The notes: generated by a model from the sequence alone, not told the origin. A DNA stretch of 32,881 nt from Acidobacteria bacterium 13_1_20CM_3_53_8 (GCA_001920415.1 MNJR01000147.1:1-32881); one strand, 5' to 3'. Shown: positions 9,058 through 16,034, counted from the first letter of the stretch. Made by a program: numbers and translations.

Positions 9058-10059
9058 TTACGTTAATGTCTTCTCTCTTGCCGGTCTTCTATCGGGCGTC
9101 TCTGTGGTGTGAATCTGACGGTCGGGAGTTTCCGAGATGTCAATGCGCTTGAACTGTCCTGTGGTGCTGCCGCGAAGGCGCTGGCGTGCTTGCTTCGCAC
9201 GACGCGTGCTGCGTCGCGTAGTGGCTGCTACGCGCGACAATCCTGTCACGCGTCCCAGTGTGCCAAGCGAGAATTCATGCTTCGGCAGAACTTCACCTGT
9301 AGCCTCGCGCAGGCGTAGCGTGGCTAGGGCGAAGATGATTAACCCCAGGTTGAAGATGAAGCCTACTAGAAGAACAACTGAGCCGGGGACAACGCCTACG
9401 GCTGCGCGTGCTATAAATTCGCCCATGTCTCGCGCCGTCTGCGGATGCAGGTAGACCTTCAAATTCCAACTGAGCGCGAGCAGTATGAAGAGCCATAGAT
9501 AGTTGCGGCGAAGACGGCGACCAAGCGCCTCAGACTCGCTGATGGTGAAATGCGGCGTGGTCAAGTCCGCCATCAGATGCTCTGCCCAGACGCGATCAAT
9601 CGTCTGCTGCGGACCCAACATCTGCGCAAAATAGCCTGACTCCATCACGCGCACGCGGCTTGCCCAAATCTCGTAGTAGCGATAACGGCGCGCCTCCATG
9701 AAGAGGAAGAAGGCTACGACGATTGAGTTAATCAGGATGACGAAGTGCGGGTTGCCGGGCGCGCTGAATGCGAAAGAGAGCGTAGCGCCCGCAGTGATGA
9801 CAGCCCAGTTCGTAGTCGTATCAAGACGATTGCGCCATGTGTTCGAGCGTTGAATCTCGCCGCGATAGAAATGGACCATCGCCGTGTTGAGTTCCGACGC
9901 TGAAAATTTTATTGCGCCCGCAGCGGCTTCCGTGCTCTTAGCGACGCCGGGTATTTCTGTGGTGTGCGGCGAGGTCTGGCGCAGACGGCCTGTGGGGCGA
10001 TCAGGTGTGCTGGTGGTGTGTGGGCTGACGGGTCTTCCCGGTCGCGTCTCTGTGCTCAT
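9058..10059 (-). CDS. DUF2270 family membrane protein
   Basis: The 333-residue protein has a central DUF2270-like core: SELNTAMVHFYRGE, then RLDTTTNWAVITAGATLSFAFS, two adjacent membrane helices, MEARRYRYYEIWASRVRVMESGYFA, and a second helix pair near residues 188-245. Both ends are long, polar and probably disordered. The first ~45 residues repeat Thr-Pro-rich phrases (TPDRPTGR) and the last ~60 are Arg-rich, ending in similar phrases (ETPDRQIHTTETPDR). The family has no established function. AT-rich dyads lie on both sides of the gene. Confidence 0.85.
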   Translation of the reverse strand: MSTETRPGRPVSPHTTSTPDRPTGRLRQTSPHTTEIPGVAKSTEAAAGAIKFSASELNTAMVHFYRGEIQRSNTWRNRLDTTTNWAVITAGATLSFAFSAPGNPHFVILINSIVVAFFLFMEARRYRYYEIWASRVRVMESGYFAQMLGPQQTIDRVWAEHLMADLTTPHFTISESEALGRRLRRNYLWLFILLALSWNLKVYLHPQTARDMGEFIARAAVGVVPGSVVLLVGFIFNLGLIIFALATLRLREATGEVLPKHEFSLGTLGRVTGLSRVAATTRRSTRRAKQARQRLRGSTTGQFKRIDISETPDRQIHTTETPDRRPAREKTLT

Positions 10060-10099
10060 CGCCTCAACCTGATCTCCTCAAAAAGCAGATGCTAGTAGA

Positions 10100-10226
10100 A
10101 AAGTCTGGAGTCTGGAGTCCGGTTGATTTTCGATTTTGGATTTGCGATTTTCGATTGAAAGATGCAAAGTGCTTTTAAATCGAAAATCTAAAATCCAAAA
10201 TCGAAAATCCCCAGACTCCAGACTTT
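10100..10226. repeat. AT-rich inverted repeat behind alkA, made of gattttcgatttt-type words
   Basis: The outer arms aagtctggagtctgg (10101-10115) and ccagactccagactt (10211-10225) pair. Inside them, gattttcgattttgga words (10124-10155) pair imperfectly with 10177-10209. The loop is about 20 nt. The dyad ends 13 nt from the alkA stop. It has the same design as the other intergenic dyads but a different word. Confidence 0.85.
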
Positions 10227-10238
10227 AATCATATCATG

Positions 10239-11165
10239 CTAACGGCGCTCAGTGCTTATAGTTCCTGCGCGCAAGCCCGCTAGAAAATAGACTGCGGCGT
10301 AAGATGACCAAAGACCCCAACGCTCACGGGCCAGCGCGCGAATCTCTCGCTCAGACATCTCGCGCCCGTTGTTGTAGTATTTCTGTACGAACAGGCCGAG
10401 CGCAAGATCGCCCGCAGGGAAAACGTCTGTGCGACCGAAGTGAAGCATCAAAGTCCACTCGGCTGTCCAGCGCCCTATGCCGCGCAAATTGGTGAGACGA
10501 GCTATCAAAGTTTCGTTCTCTTCCGTCTCTAATTCGCTCGCGTCCAACTCGCCTTTCGAGATTTTTCGGGCAAGCTCAATCACACCTAGAGCCTTCGCGC
10601 CAGACAGGCCAAGCGAGCGCAAATCTTCCACGCTCGCGCGGGCAATTGCTTCGGGGCGTGGGAAAGCGAAGAAGGTTTCGCCATCTATCGTTATCTGCTC
10701 GCCGAACTTTTCCACCATACGGCGCTTCAAAGTCATAGCAACTGTCGTAGAAATCTGCTGTGAAAGAATCGAGATAGCAAGCGCTTCAAAAAGGTTGGGC
10801 CAACAGGCCAGATGCAGGCCGCGATGATCCTCTTCCAATGTGCGCATCAACGGATCATCTTTCACACGCGCGCGAAATTTTTTTAGATCATGGTCGGTGC
10901 TGAACATTCGCTCGGCAAGCCTTTTAGCCTTGCTCTCTTCATGCTTGGTAAAAGTGCGCTTGTCAGTGAACCAGAGAGCGAGCAAGGGGCGCGAGCGTGT
11001 GCCGCGCGATTCTATGTTCAGCAGGTGAAGATTTTCGGCAAAATGGAAAGCGCGGCGGTAACGCTCGCCTAAAAAAGTGTCCACAATCTCGCTCTGAGTG
11101 AAGCGAAAAAAACGCGCAGTCGCCGCGAAATCAAAGGGAGCGCGCGGGATTATCTCTATCTCCAT
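10239..11165 (-). CDS. alkA: DNA-3-methyladenine glycosylase II (HhH-GPD family)
   Basis: This base-excision repair enzyme removes alkylated bases. The 308-residue protein has an AlkA-like N-terminal domain and a C-terminal HhH-GPD domain. The helix-hairpin-helix is LRGIGRWTAEW (about 228-238) and the catalytic Asp is Asp253 in VFPAGDLALG. LSQQISTTVAMTLKRR is the usual helix before it. Length and layout fit AlkA rather than endonuclease III, since no iron-sulfur Cys cluster is present. It is divergent from tadA across a 116-nt shared gap. The ATG at 11165 has only a weak ribosome-binding site. Confidence 0.9.
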   Translation of the reverse strand: MEIEIIPRAPFDFAATARFFRFTQSEIVDTFLGERYRRAFHFAENLHLLNIESRGTRSRPLLALWFTDKRTFTKHEESKAKRLAERMFSTDHDLKKFRARVKDDPLMRTLEEDHRGLHLACWPNLFEALAISILSQQISTTVAMTLKRRMVEKFGEQITIDGETFFAFPRPEAIARASVEDLRSLGLSGAKALGVIELARKISKGELDASELETEENETLIARLTNLRGIGRWTAEWTLMLHFGRTDVFPAGDLALGLFVQKYYNNGREMSEREIRALARERWGLWSSYAAVYFLAGLRAGTISTERR

Positions 11166-11217
11166 TGTGCCCGGAAGTGTCGCGCAACACGCACGCTTAC
11201 GTCAAAGTCATGTGCGC

Positions 11218-11247
11218 TTGACACCGCAGTTTGCGCGCACCTATAGT
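11218..11247 (+). promoter_or_regulatory. Probable sigma-70-type promoter for tadA
   Basis: TTGACA at 11218-11223 and TATAGT at 11242-11247 are separated by 18 nt. The predicted start site is about 28 nt before the tadA ATG. Confidence 0.6.
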
Positions 11248-11281
11248 CTAATTTTGCGTTTGAAGCTCGGTTGAATTCACT

Positions 11282-11770
11282 ATGTTGACAGAGGGCGCTC
11301 CTGTTGGCGCGGACGAGCAATGGATGCGCCGCGCTCTTGAGGCTGCGCGCGACGCCATGCGGCTTGATGAAGTTCCCATAGGCTGCTGCGTCGTAGCGAA
11401 CGATCAGCTTCTAGCCATCGCGGGAAATCGCACGCGCACAAATTGCGATCCAACGGCGCACGCAGAGATCGTAGCGTTGCGCGAAGCGGCATGGATCGTT
11501 GACAACTACAGGCTCACGGACGCCGTTGTTTACTCTACGATTGAGCCTTGCGCCATGTGCGCGGGCGCGCTCATTCAGGCCAGAATCGCAAGATTAGTTT
11601 ACGGCGCGCGTGACGAGCGCGCTGGCGCAGTTGATACCAATTTCAGCATCTGCGCCTCAAGCTCTTTGAATCATCAAATCCAAGTCACGTCCGGCGTGCT
11701 TGAAGAAGAATGTCGAGCAATAATGCAAGAATTCTTCAGAGCGCGGCGGGACGAGATAAGGCAAAAGTAA
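11282..11770 (+). CDS. tadA: tRNA-specific adenosine deaminase
   Basis: By family it converts adenosine-34 to inosine in tRNA-Arg(ACG), using zinc. The 162-residue protein has the deaminase motif HAE (His60, Glu62) and PCAMC (Cys90, Cys93), with the typical substrate-loop phrase [15 protein letters not shown]. The ATG at 11282 gives the usual N-terminus leading into [12 protein letters not shown]. It stands alone between the divergent alkA gene and the tRNA-Ser, and an AT-rich dyad starts over its stop codon. Confidence 0.95.
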   Translation: MLTEGAPVGADEQWMRRALEAARDAMRLDEVPIGCCVVANDQLLAIAGNRTRTNCDPTAHAEIVALREAAWIVDNYRLTDAVVYSTIEPCAMCAGALIQARIARLVYGARDERAGAVDTNFSICASSSLNHQIQVTSGVLEEECRAIMQEFFRARRDEIRQK

Positions 11771-11860
11771 GAAGTAAAAAGGCAAAAGGAAGGCCGCAAA
11801 CCAAATTTCTCTTAAAGCTTTTATCCTAACTTTTGCCTTTTTACTTTTACCTTTTTACTT
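11763..11860. repeat. AT-rich inverted repeat between tadA and the tRNA-Ser
   Basis: The words gcaaaagtaagaagtaaaaaggcaaaag type (11763-11790) pair imperfectly with cttttgcctttttacttttac type (11832-11860). They are the same words as the dyads around suhB. The left arm overlaps the tadA stop codon and the right arm ends 7 nt before the tRNA. Confidence 0.8.
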
Positions 11861-11867
11861 CCTGTGC

Positions 11868-11952
11868 GGAGAGGTCGCATAGTGGTTTAGTGCACCGGTC
11901 TCGAAAACCGGAGTGGTCTAACGGCCACCGTGGGTTCGAGCTTCTCCCGCCA
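11868..11952 (+). tRNA. tRNA-Ser(CGA), 3' end damaged by integration
   Basis: Acceptor strand GGAGAGG is at 11868-11874, followed by a D-arm, the anticodon stem CCGGT/ACCGG with anticodon CGA at 11902-11904, and a serine-type long variable arm GTGG/CCAC (11913-11928). The T-arm starts normally with GTGGG and TTCGA (11930-11939). The matching CCCAC strand is missing and the sequence goes straight into cttctcc, which still pairs with the acceptor. About 6-7 nt are lost compared with a normal serine tRNA. An intact 3' end (T-stem, acceptor, discriminator G, CCA) is found 3.9 kb away at the right end of the inserted element. The gene is probably non-functional or poorly functional as it stands. 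Confidence 0.75.
11900..11934 (+). repeat. Left attachment-site repeat (attL core)
   Basis: This runs from the tRNA-Ser anticodon loop through the variable arm to GTGGG. It matches 15819-15853 at 34 of 35 positions; the difference is A at 11912 against G at 15831. Confidence 0.85.
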
Positions 11953-13051
11953 CTTGGCGCGAAGTTGGCGCGAATGAAAGCACCCGCCCCTGCGCTAGAG
12001 AGTCAATTGCTGTTCTTAATTTCTGAGGAACAGCATGTGAATAGCCGAGCGTCATCTTCAGCGTCGAGTGTCCTAGAAGCGTCATAATGTCCATCTCATG
12101 CGTCCCTGCCGCTCTCAATCGAGTAGCGAAAGTGTGACGAAGATCATGGAAACGGAAATCCGTAATCTCGGCCTTCTTCACTGCCGATTCAAAGCAGACC
12201 ATCATCTGCCTACGTTTTCTCCCTGTACGCGCATGATCAAAGATTAACTCTTTTTCAGGTGCATCCTGCCGCAAAGACTTTAGTATTGCCAGAGCCTTTG
12301 CTGATAGCGGGATACGGCGTGGCTTGTCTGTTTTGGTCTGCGGGATATAGATCGTCTGAGTCATCGGGTTCACATGCTCCCACCTTGCATTGAGCAGTTC
12401 CCCTAGTCGCATCCCGGTCTCAAGTGCGAGGTTGACTAAAGCCGGAAGATGCTCGCCATAAGGAACGAGCGCCTTCAGCAACTTTTCTTCCTCGTCTGGC
12501 GTCAAGTATCTCTCCCGGCCTTGTGGTTCTCTAAGGCGTTTGACTCTCGACATCGGATTGCTATCGACCAAACTATTCTCATAGGCCATCGAAAGCACCC
12601 TTGACAGGACTTGAAGCTCGCGGTTGACGGTCGCTGGCGAACGCTCGCGCTTGTATCTAGTTGGAGTCTTCAGCCTTTCAAACTTGAACTTCTCTATCAG
12701 AATGGGAGTAATGTCTCGCACTGCTCGACCTTTGAAGAACTCTTTAATCGGGCGAGCGCGTTCCTCGTCATCCTTCCAGCTTCGTTTAGACTCTTTGGCC
12801 CACTTCAGAAACACGTCATCTACGAAATCCGACAGACGCGTTACTGCTGTAGCTTTGTTGTATTTTCTGTCAAAGATCGCCTGCTTGATCTGCGTCTCGA
12901 CCTGCTCGGCCTGCTTCTTCGTGCGGGCCTCCGGTACAGCTTCTTTGATGTAATGACCACGAAGCGAGAACTCGACAACCCATGTGCCGTGCTCCCAATT
13001 CGGATCGTTCGTTTTAATTCGCTTCCCTTTGAAGCGTTTGTAGACTGCCAT
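11918..13051 (-). CDS. Tyrosine recombinase/integrase
   Basis: The 377-residue site-specific recombinase has an N-terminal Arm/SAM-like region (about 1-175) and a C-terminal catalytic domain. The active-site residues are visible: Arg215 (ETGMRLGEL), a Lys near 240-243 (QTKTDKPRR), His302 and Arg305 (HDLRHTFATRL), His328 (LLGHSTLKMT) and nucleophile Tyr337 (GYSHAVP). AGGAG precedes the ATG at 13051. The last ~20 residues are encoded inside the tRNA-derived attachment site, so the stop codon lies within tRNA sequence. It should catalyse integration and excision of this element at tRNA-Ser. Confidence 0.95.
   Translation of the reverse strand: MAVYKRFKGKRIKTNDPNWEHGTWVVEFSLRGHYIKEAVPEARTKKQAEQVETQIKQAIFDRKYNKATAVTRLSDFVDDVFLKWAKESKRSWKDDEERARPIKEFFKGRAVRDITPILIEKFKFERLKTPTRYKRERSPATVNRELQVLSRVLSMAYENSLVDSNPMSRVKRLREPQGRERYLTPDEEEKLLKALVPYGEHLPALVNLALETGMRLGELLNARWEHVNPMTQTIYIPQTKTDKPRRIPLSAKALAILKSLRQDAPEKELIFDHARTGRKRRQMMVCFESAVKKAEITDFRFHDLRHTFATRLRAAGTHEMDIMTLLGHSTLKMTLGYSHAVPQKLRTAIDSLAQGRVLSFAPTSRQVAGEARTHGGR
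11952..11973 (+). repeat. Left copy of a 22-bp direct repeat (possible integrase arm site)
   Basis: The core is ttggcgcgaagttggcgcga, itself two TTGGCGCGA units 11 bp apart. The same 22 nt occurs at 15690-15711 near the other end of the element. It falls within the 3' coding end of the integrase. Confidence 0.7.
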
Positions 13052-13124
13052 TTTTCTTTCTCCTTGTGATGGCAGCCGTCAAAGCGCGACGGAGCATATC
13101 ACAAGCTATTTAGACCGGAAAGAT

Positions 13125-13367
13125 TCAGCTTGCCCGTCTCTCCACGATCTGCATCTCGTGATGCCTCTTCTTTCTTTGCCGCGCGGCTTCTTCTCTCGCC
13201 CATCGATCCACCTCTTCACGATGATAGCGCCGCATCTCGCCCATTGACGCGCAAGGTAGTGGGTACTCGTTCTCCGGGCGCGCAGTCCACTTGCGGATTG
13301 AGTGTACTGTGACCTCCCCGCTCGGCGTCCGTAGCTGCCAGTACTCGGCCAGTTGCTTTTCAGTCAT
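13125..13367 (-). CDS. Small AlpA/excisionase-like DNA-binding protein
   Basis: Starting at the ATG at 13367 this is 80 residues. The N-terminal half reads MTEKQLAEYWQL, then VHSIRKWTARP, then MRRYHREEVDRWAREEAARQRKK, which fits a MerR/AlpA-type winged helix of the kind found in excisionases (pick the start, bind DNA, end in a basic tail). The ATG overlaps the stop codon region of the Uma2 gene by 8 nt, so translation is probably coupled. A longer form from TTG at 13400 is possible but has no ribosome-binding site. It is transcribed towards the integrase gene 73 nt away, and a role in excision control is inferred. Confidence 0.75.
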   Translation of the reverse strand: MTEKQLAEYWQLRTPSGEVTVHSIRKWTARPENEYPLPCASMGEMRRYHREEVDRWAREEAARQRKKRHHEMQIVERRAS

Positions 13368-14397
13368 CCAGACAGGTGGCGGTGCGATCTGCTTCAACAA
13401 GCCCGAACGTCATCAGCAACATGCCAAGTGTATTGCGCGTCCCTTCGCGACCGCAGATTTGCGGGCGGTCGTCCCACCACTCGAACTTCGCTTCGGGTGC
13501 CCACGCGAGGAACTCCTTGAAGTTGATCGGCTCTGGAATCAGCTCGACGCGTGGCGCTAACCGAACGCTTCCCCACGCCTCATCATTAATCACTTCTTGT
13601 TTGCTGTCGGCTTCGCCAGCGTCATGCTCCGCAATCTTTATAATCTGTTCCCATCTGTCCCTTTCCTCGGACCAAAGCTTCGCCGGGTAGAACTCGATTC
13701 TCGGTTCAACAGCAGGCCGATAACAGCCTTCCTCATCAACTCTCTGACTCGTGTAGCCATCGAGTCCGAGCCTTAGCATCTCCACCCGGCGCTCTTCTGG
13801 ATAAACGAGCCAGTATTCGCCGACGCCCGCCTCCGCGTATCGCTCTTTCTTCAGGCCAATCACGTAGTCACTATTCCACGGGCCGCAGATTTCCATGACT
13901 ATATCTGCTGGCCCGTCCAAGTGTGATTCATAAAGAACAGATGTTGAGCGAGAGCTTATGAAGATAAGGTCAGGAGTGAAGGCGTCTTCGCCAAGACGCA
14001 TCACAAAGTCGCGCCCAAGCGCTCTACCTAAGCCGGTGCGGTGGAAGGCGAGCGAGATGTCTGAGCGCAGTTTGGAGATAAGCAGTTGTGGTCGCTTAGG
14101 CAATTCAGGCAGGGTGATTTGATGCTCTACGCCAGCAGCCCATTTGCGCCACGCTTCCAAGTCAGACGGTTCTGCATCCGAGCCGCCGAAAGACTTGCGG
14201 AGCGCCGACCACCACTTCTCCTCCGCAGCAAAAGGGAGCGCTGCGTCCGCACCCCAACCGGCCAAGATGTAGCCGAGCATGGCTAGGCTGCCTCTTATAT
14301 TGCCCCCAAGAAGCAGACGGTTCGAGACCAGTTCCATGCGGGACTCCGGCCCATGTTCTGCATAATGTGTGAATGCGTCATGCGGGCTGAGTGTCAT
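13360..14397 (-). CDS. Uma2 family protein (PD-(D/E)XK nuclease fold)
   Basis: The ATG at 14397 is chosen because GGAGGT lies 9 nt upstream; an upstream GTG at 14430 would add 11 residues without such a site. The 345-residue protein contains a full Uma2 domain in the middle (about 145-230): FTPDLIFIS, then DIVMEICGPWN, then KKERYAEAGVGEYWLVYPE, carrying the Asp, Glu and Lys of a PD-(D/E)XK core. Both ends look like extra Uma2 N-terminal pieces (N-terminus ESRMELVSNRLLLGGNIRG; C-terminus FKEFLAWAPEAKFEWWDDRPQ...TLGMLLMTFGL). The C-terminal one is cut short at the overlap with the AlpA-like gene. Uma2 proteins are common in bacteria with many paralogues and their role is unsettled. Confidence 0.85.
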   Translation of the reverse strand: MTLSPHDAFTHYAEHGPESRMELVSNRLLLGGNIRGSLAMLGYILAGWGADAALPFAAEEKWWSALRKSFGGSDAEPSDLEAWRKWAAGVEHQITLPELPKRPQLLISKLRSDISLAFHRTGLGRALGRDFVMRLGEDAFTPDLIFISSRSTSVLYESHLDGPADIVMEICGPWNSDYVIGLKKERYAEAGVGEYWLVYPEERRVEMLRLGLDGYTSQRVDEEGCYRPAVEPRIEFYPAKLWSEERDRWEQIIKIAEHDAGEADSKQEVINDEAWGSVRLAPRVELIPEPINFKEFLAWAPEAKFEWWDDRPQICGREGTRNTLGMLLMTFGLVEADRTATCLDD

Positions 14398-14460
14398 AAA
14401 CGTCCTACCTCCGATAGGAAATTCTAACACCGCTTCTACCTAGCTCACTGATATTTATTT

Positions 14461-14474
14461 CCTCAAATTTGAGG
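14461..14474. promoter_or_regulatory. Perfect 14-bp palindrome upstream of the Uma2 gene
   Basis: CCTCAAATTTGAGG equals its own reverse complement. It lies 64 nt upstream of the Uma2 start and just before the degraded UPF0175 gene on the other strand. An operator for either unit is plausible. Confidence 0.5.
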
Positions 14475-14509
14475 CGAAGGTGAGCAGCCCTCCTATTACA
14501 TAGAACTGA

Positions 14510-14711
14510 CGCTATCCTCAGAGCCTTAGCCGGGTGCTGGAAGCCATTGCCGTTGAAGGTTACCGCACACAAGCTGAGGTCAGGCGAATGCTCAACCTGT
14601 CATGGCACGAAACGGAAGCCTTACCTGAAGGAGCGTCAGGCTTACCTACATTACGATGGGTCAGATTTGGAACAGGATCGCGCCGCCCTCAGTAAACTCA
14701 TCTCCAAATGA
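14510..14711 (+). pseudogene. Degraded UPF0175-type antitoxin
   Basis: Reading from 14510 gives SLSRVLEAIAVEGYRTQAEV, then RRMLNLSWHETEA, the helix-turn-helix core of UPF0175 proteins. One extra T near 14622-14623 (gccttacc) shifts the frame. Removing it restores AYLKERQAYLHYDGSDLEQD, then RAALSKLISK and a stop at 14709-14711. The N-terminal beta strand and a start codon are missing. The restored stop overlaps the next start as ATGA, the usual coupling in these pairs. Confidence 0.8.
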
Positions 14712-14923
14712 CCGTCGTTTCAGACACTAGCCCGATCAACTACCTGGTATTGATTGACTCTGTTCATATCTTGCCCGACTTATTCGAACAGATCGTTGTG
14801 CCGCAAGCGGTACGCGATGAGCTTCTCGCGGCGGGAGCGCCAGACAAAGTTAAGAATTGGATTACCAATCCGCAGGCAAATGATGTGGCGCAGACGGACG
14901 CTGAGAGCGGTGAAGTGATGTAA
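14708..14923 (+). pseudogene. Truncated DUF3368 (PIN-like) toxin
   Basis: The 71-residue product begins like a DUF3368/PIN toxin: MTVVSDTSPINYLVLIDSVH with the first acidic residue, then VVPQAVRDELLAAGAP. Family members are about 150-165 residues. This copy stops just where the next acidic motif (GE.E.I) should be (DAESGEVM then TAA). The other catalytic acids are absent, so it should have no nuclease activity. It forms a dead pair with the frameshifted UPF0175 gene. Confidence 0.75.
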
Positions 14924-14961
14924 GCAACGGCCATGCTGAACGCAGTGTGCGATCACCGGAT

Positions 14962-15396
14962 TTAGGATATTTCTTCCAGCATGAGTGCGCGGAAGCCTGC
15001 CTGTACGAAATCGTCGTCTGTGGTTAGAGCTTCAAGGAGTTGATGCTCCTGCATGACGATGAAGGAGGTGCAGTCGGTCAGTCCCCATGCCTTATCTTGG
15101 CGTTGACGGAAGAGGTCGAAACCGGCGTTGAATAGTTGAGAGGTCGCCGGGATTACTTCTACGAATGAGCTGGATGTGAGCCGACTGATTGCGCTGGCAG
15201 CTTCCAACCGATATTTGACGGCAGCAAGGCTATCGCCGATCTCGACCAAGATGAATTCTGTGGTGAGCAGCTTCCGTCTCTCGGCGGCCAACTTTTGCTC
15301 CCACCGGACGGCCCTTTCATGCCATTGGTCGCGCGTGTTAATGAGAGCATTAAGGTAGGCGGTGTCAAGGAAGATCGGTGTTCTTTGATCGGCCAT
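14962..15396 (-). CDS. PIN-domain toxin (VapC-like)
   Basis: From the ATG at 15396 the product is 144 residues. The four PIN acidic positions are visible: Asp in IFLDTAYLNAL, Glu in LLTTEFILVEIGDS, Asp in GLTDCTSFIVM and Asp in ALTTDDDFVQAGF. By family it is a Mg-dependent ribonuclease. It overlaps the upstream 82-residue gene by 32 nt, the arrangement of a toxin-antitoxin operon. A longer start at 15435 would lie deeper in the partner gene and adds only low-complexity residues (TTTTTH). Unlike the neighbouring DUF3368 pair it appears intact. Confidence 0.85.
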   Translation of the reverse strand: MADQRTPIFLDTAYLNALINTRDQWHERAVRWEQKLAAERRKLLTTEFILVEIGDSLAAVKYRLEAASAISRLTSSSFVEVIPATSQLFNAGFDLFRQRQDKAWGLTDCTSFIVMQEHQLLEALTTDDDFVQAGFRALMLEEIS

Positions 15397-15613
15397 GTGC
15401 GTAGTAGTCGTGGTTTTCGGCCAGGTCGCTGACACCCATATCCGTTGCCAGCGACCGGATAGCCGTCAACGGGTATTCCTCTTCGCCGCCGATTTCCGAC
15501 ACTTTCTCTTCACCCTCGATAATAACTATGTAGCGGGTGTTCGGCTTGAGGTCAACCTCCTCTTCCGGGTGTAGTACCTTGCCGTCATAGGTCGCGTGAA
15601 AAGTTGTGGACAT
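15365..15613 (-). CDS. Probable antitoxin partner of the PIN toxin
   Basis: The 82-residue acidic protein starts MSTTFHATYDGKVLHPEEEVDLKPNTRYIVII, a short beta-rich N-terminus of the type found with PIN toxins (DUF104/AF2212-like), followed by a toxin-contact tail (TAIRSLATDMGVSDLAENHDYYAHG). GGAG lies about 10 nt before the ATG at 15613. It comes first in the operon, as expected for an antitoxin. The family assignment is tentative and the pairing rests mainly on position and size. Confidence 0.75.
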   Translation of the reverse strand: MSTTFHATYDGKVLHPEEEVDLKPNTRYIVIIEGEEKVSEIGGEEEYPLTAIRSLATDMGVSDLAENHDYYAHGRSKNTDLP

Positions 15614-15689
15614 ACTCTGTTCTCCAGCCTTGCATTCTATCAGATTCGGGATGCGCTGTTGAGTAGCGCTGGACTTTCTCTATCCTTAA

Positions 15690-15711
15690 ACTTGGCGCGA
15701 AGTTGGCGCGA
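15690..15711 (+). repeat. Right copy of the 22-bp direct repeat
   Basis: It is identical to 11952-11973 and lies 107 nt inside the right attachment repeat. The two copies have the same orientation. The stretch 15614-15818 around it shows no convincing gene. Confidence 0.7.
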
Positions 15712-15818
15712 TGATGTGACAGTAGTTGCCATGATAAGCTATACTTTGACGGCTGCGAGTTGTTTGATTTCCCAGCAATTCTTACGGTTTCGCGTTTAAG
15801 CGAAGGAGGTTAAGGGAA

Positions 15819-15876
15819 CTCGAAAACCGGGGTGGTCTAACGGCCACCGTGGGAGCGAATCCCACCCTCTCCGCCA
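15819..15876 (+). pseudogene. Displaced 3' half of tRNA-Ser (attR)
   Basis: It contains the anticodon loop, the 3' anticodon stem, the variable arm, the T-arm GTGGG/CCCAC with loop AGCGAAT instead of TTCGAAT, the acceptor strand CCTCTCC, discriminator G and an encoded CCA. This acceptor strand pairs perfectly with GGAGAGG at 11868. It is the piece that the tRNA at the left end lacks. Confidence 0.85.
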
Positions 15877-15890
15877 TACTTCTTTCAAGC

Positions 15891-16034
15891 TCAAACATTT
15901 AGAAGGTAGTTGGCGATTCGGCTCTTCACTTCCAACTCACGCCAATTTTGCCACTTGGCGCGCTTTCCCTCTTCCAAACTATCAATTGCGTCTCTGAGTC
16001 TCTTCGGGACGCCGTGCGCGTAGCTACGCTTGAC
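15891..16034 (-). pseudogene. C-terminal stub of a second tyrosine integrase
   Basis: The minus-strand frame gives 47 residues, beginning VKRSYAHGVPKRLRDAIDSL and continuing EEGKRAKWQNWRELEVKSR to a TGA. It aligns with the C-terminus of the resident integrase (GYSHAVPQKLRTAIDSLAQG), including the nucleophile Tyr. A stop codon (TAG) sits immediately upstream in frame, so everything before the Tyr motif is gone. It ends 14 nt beyond the tRNA CCA, where the integrase of an element inserted in the same tRNA would lie. Confidence 0.8.

Larger units (their letters stand above)
11900..15853. mobile_element. ~3.95 kb integrative element in tRNA-Ser with toxin-antitoxin cargo
   Basis: The element is bounded by 35-nt copies of the tRNA anticodon-loop to T-stem region (11900-11934 and 15819-15853, one mismatch). 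The integrase gene lies against the left end with its 3' end inside the repeat, the usual layout of tRNA-targeting islands. Cargo, in order, is a tyrosine integrase, an AlpA-like small protein, a Uma2 protein, a degraded UPF0175/DUF3368 pair and a PIN toxin-antitoxin pair. No replication, packaging or conjugation gene is present, so it is a minimal or shrunken island. Confidence 0.85.

Noticed and set aside
15596-15799. 67-residue plus-strand reading frame near the right end of the island
   Set aside because: It overlaps the antitoxin start and the 22-bp direct repeat and has no recognisable features.
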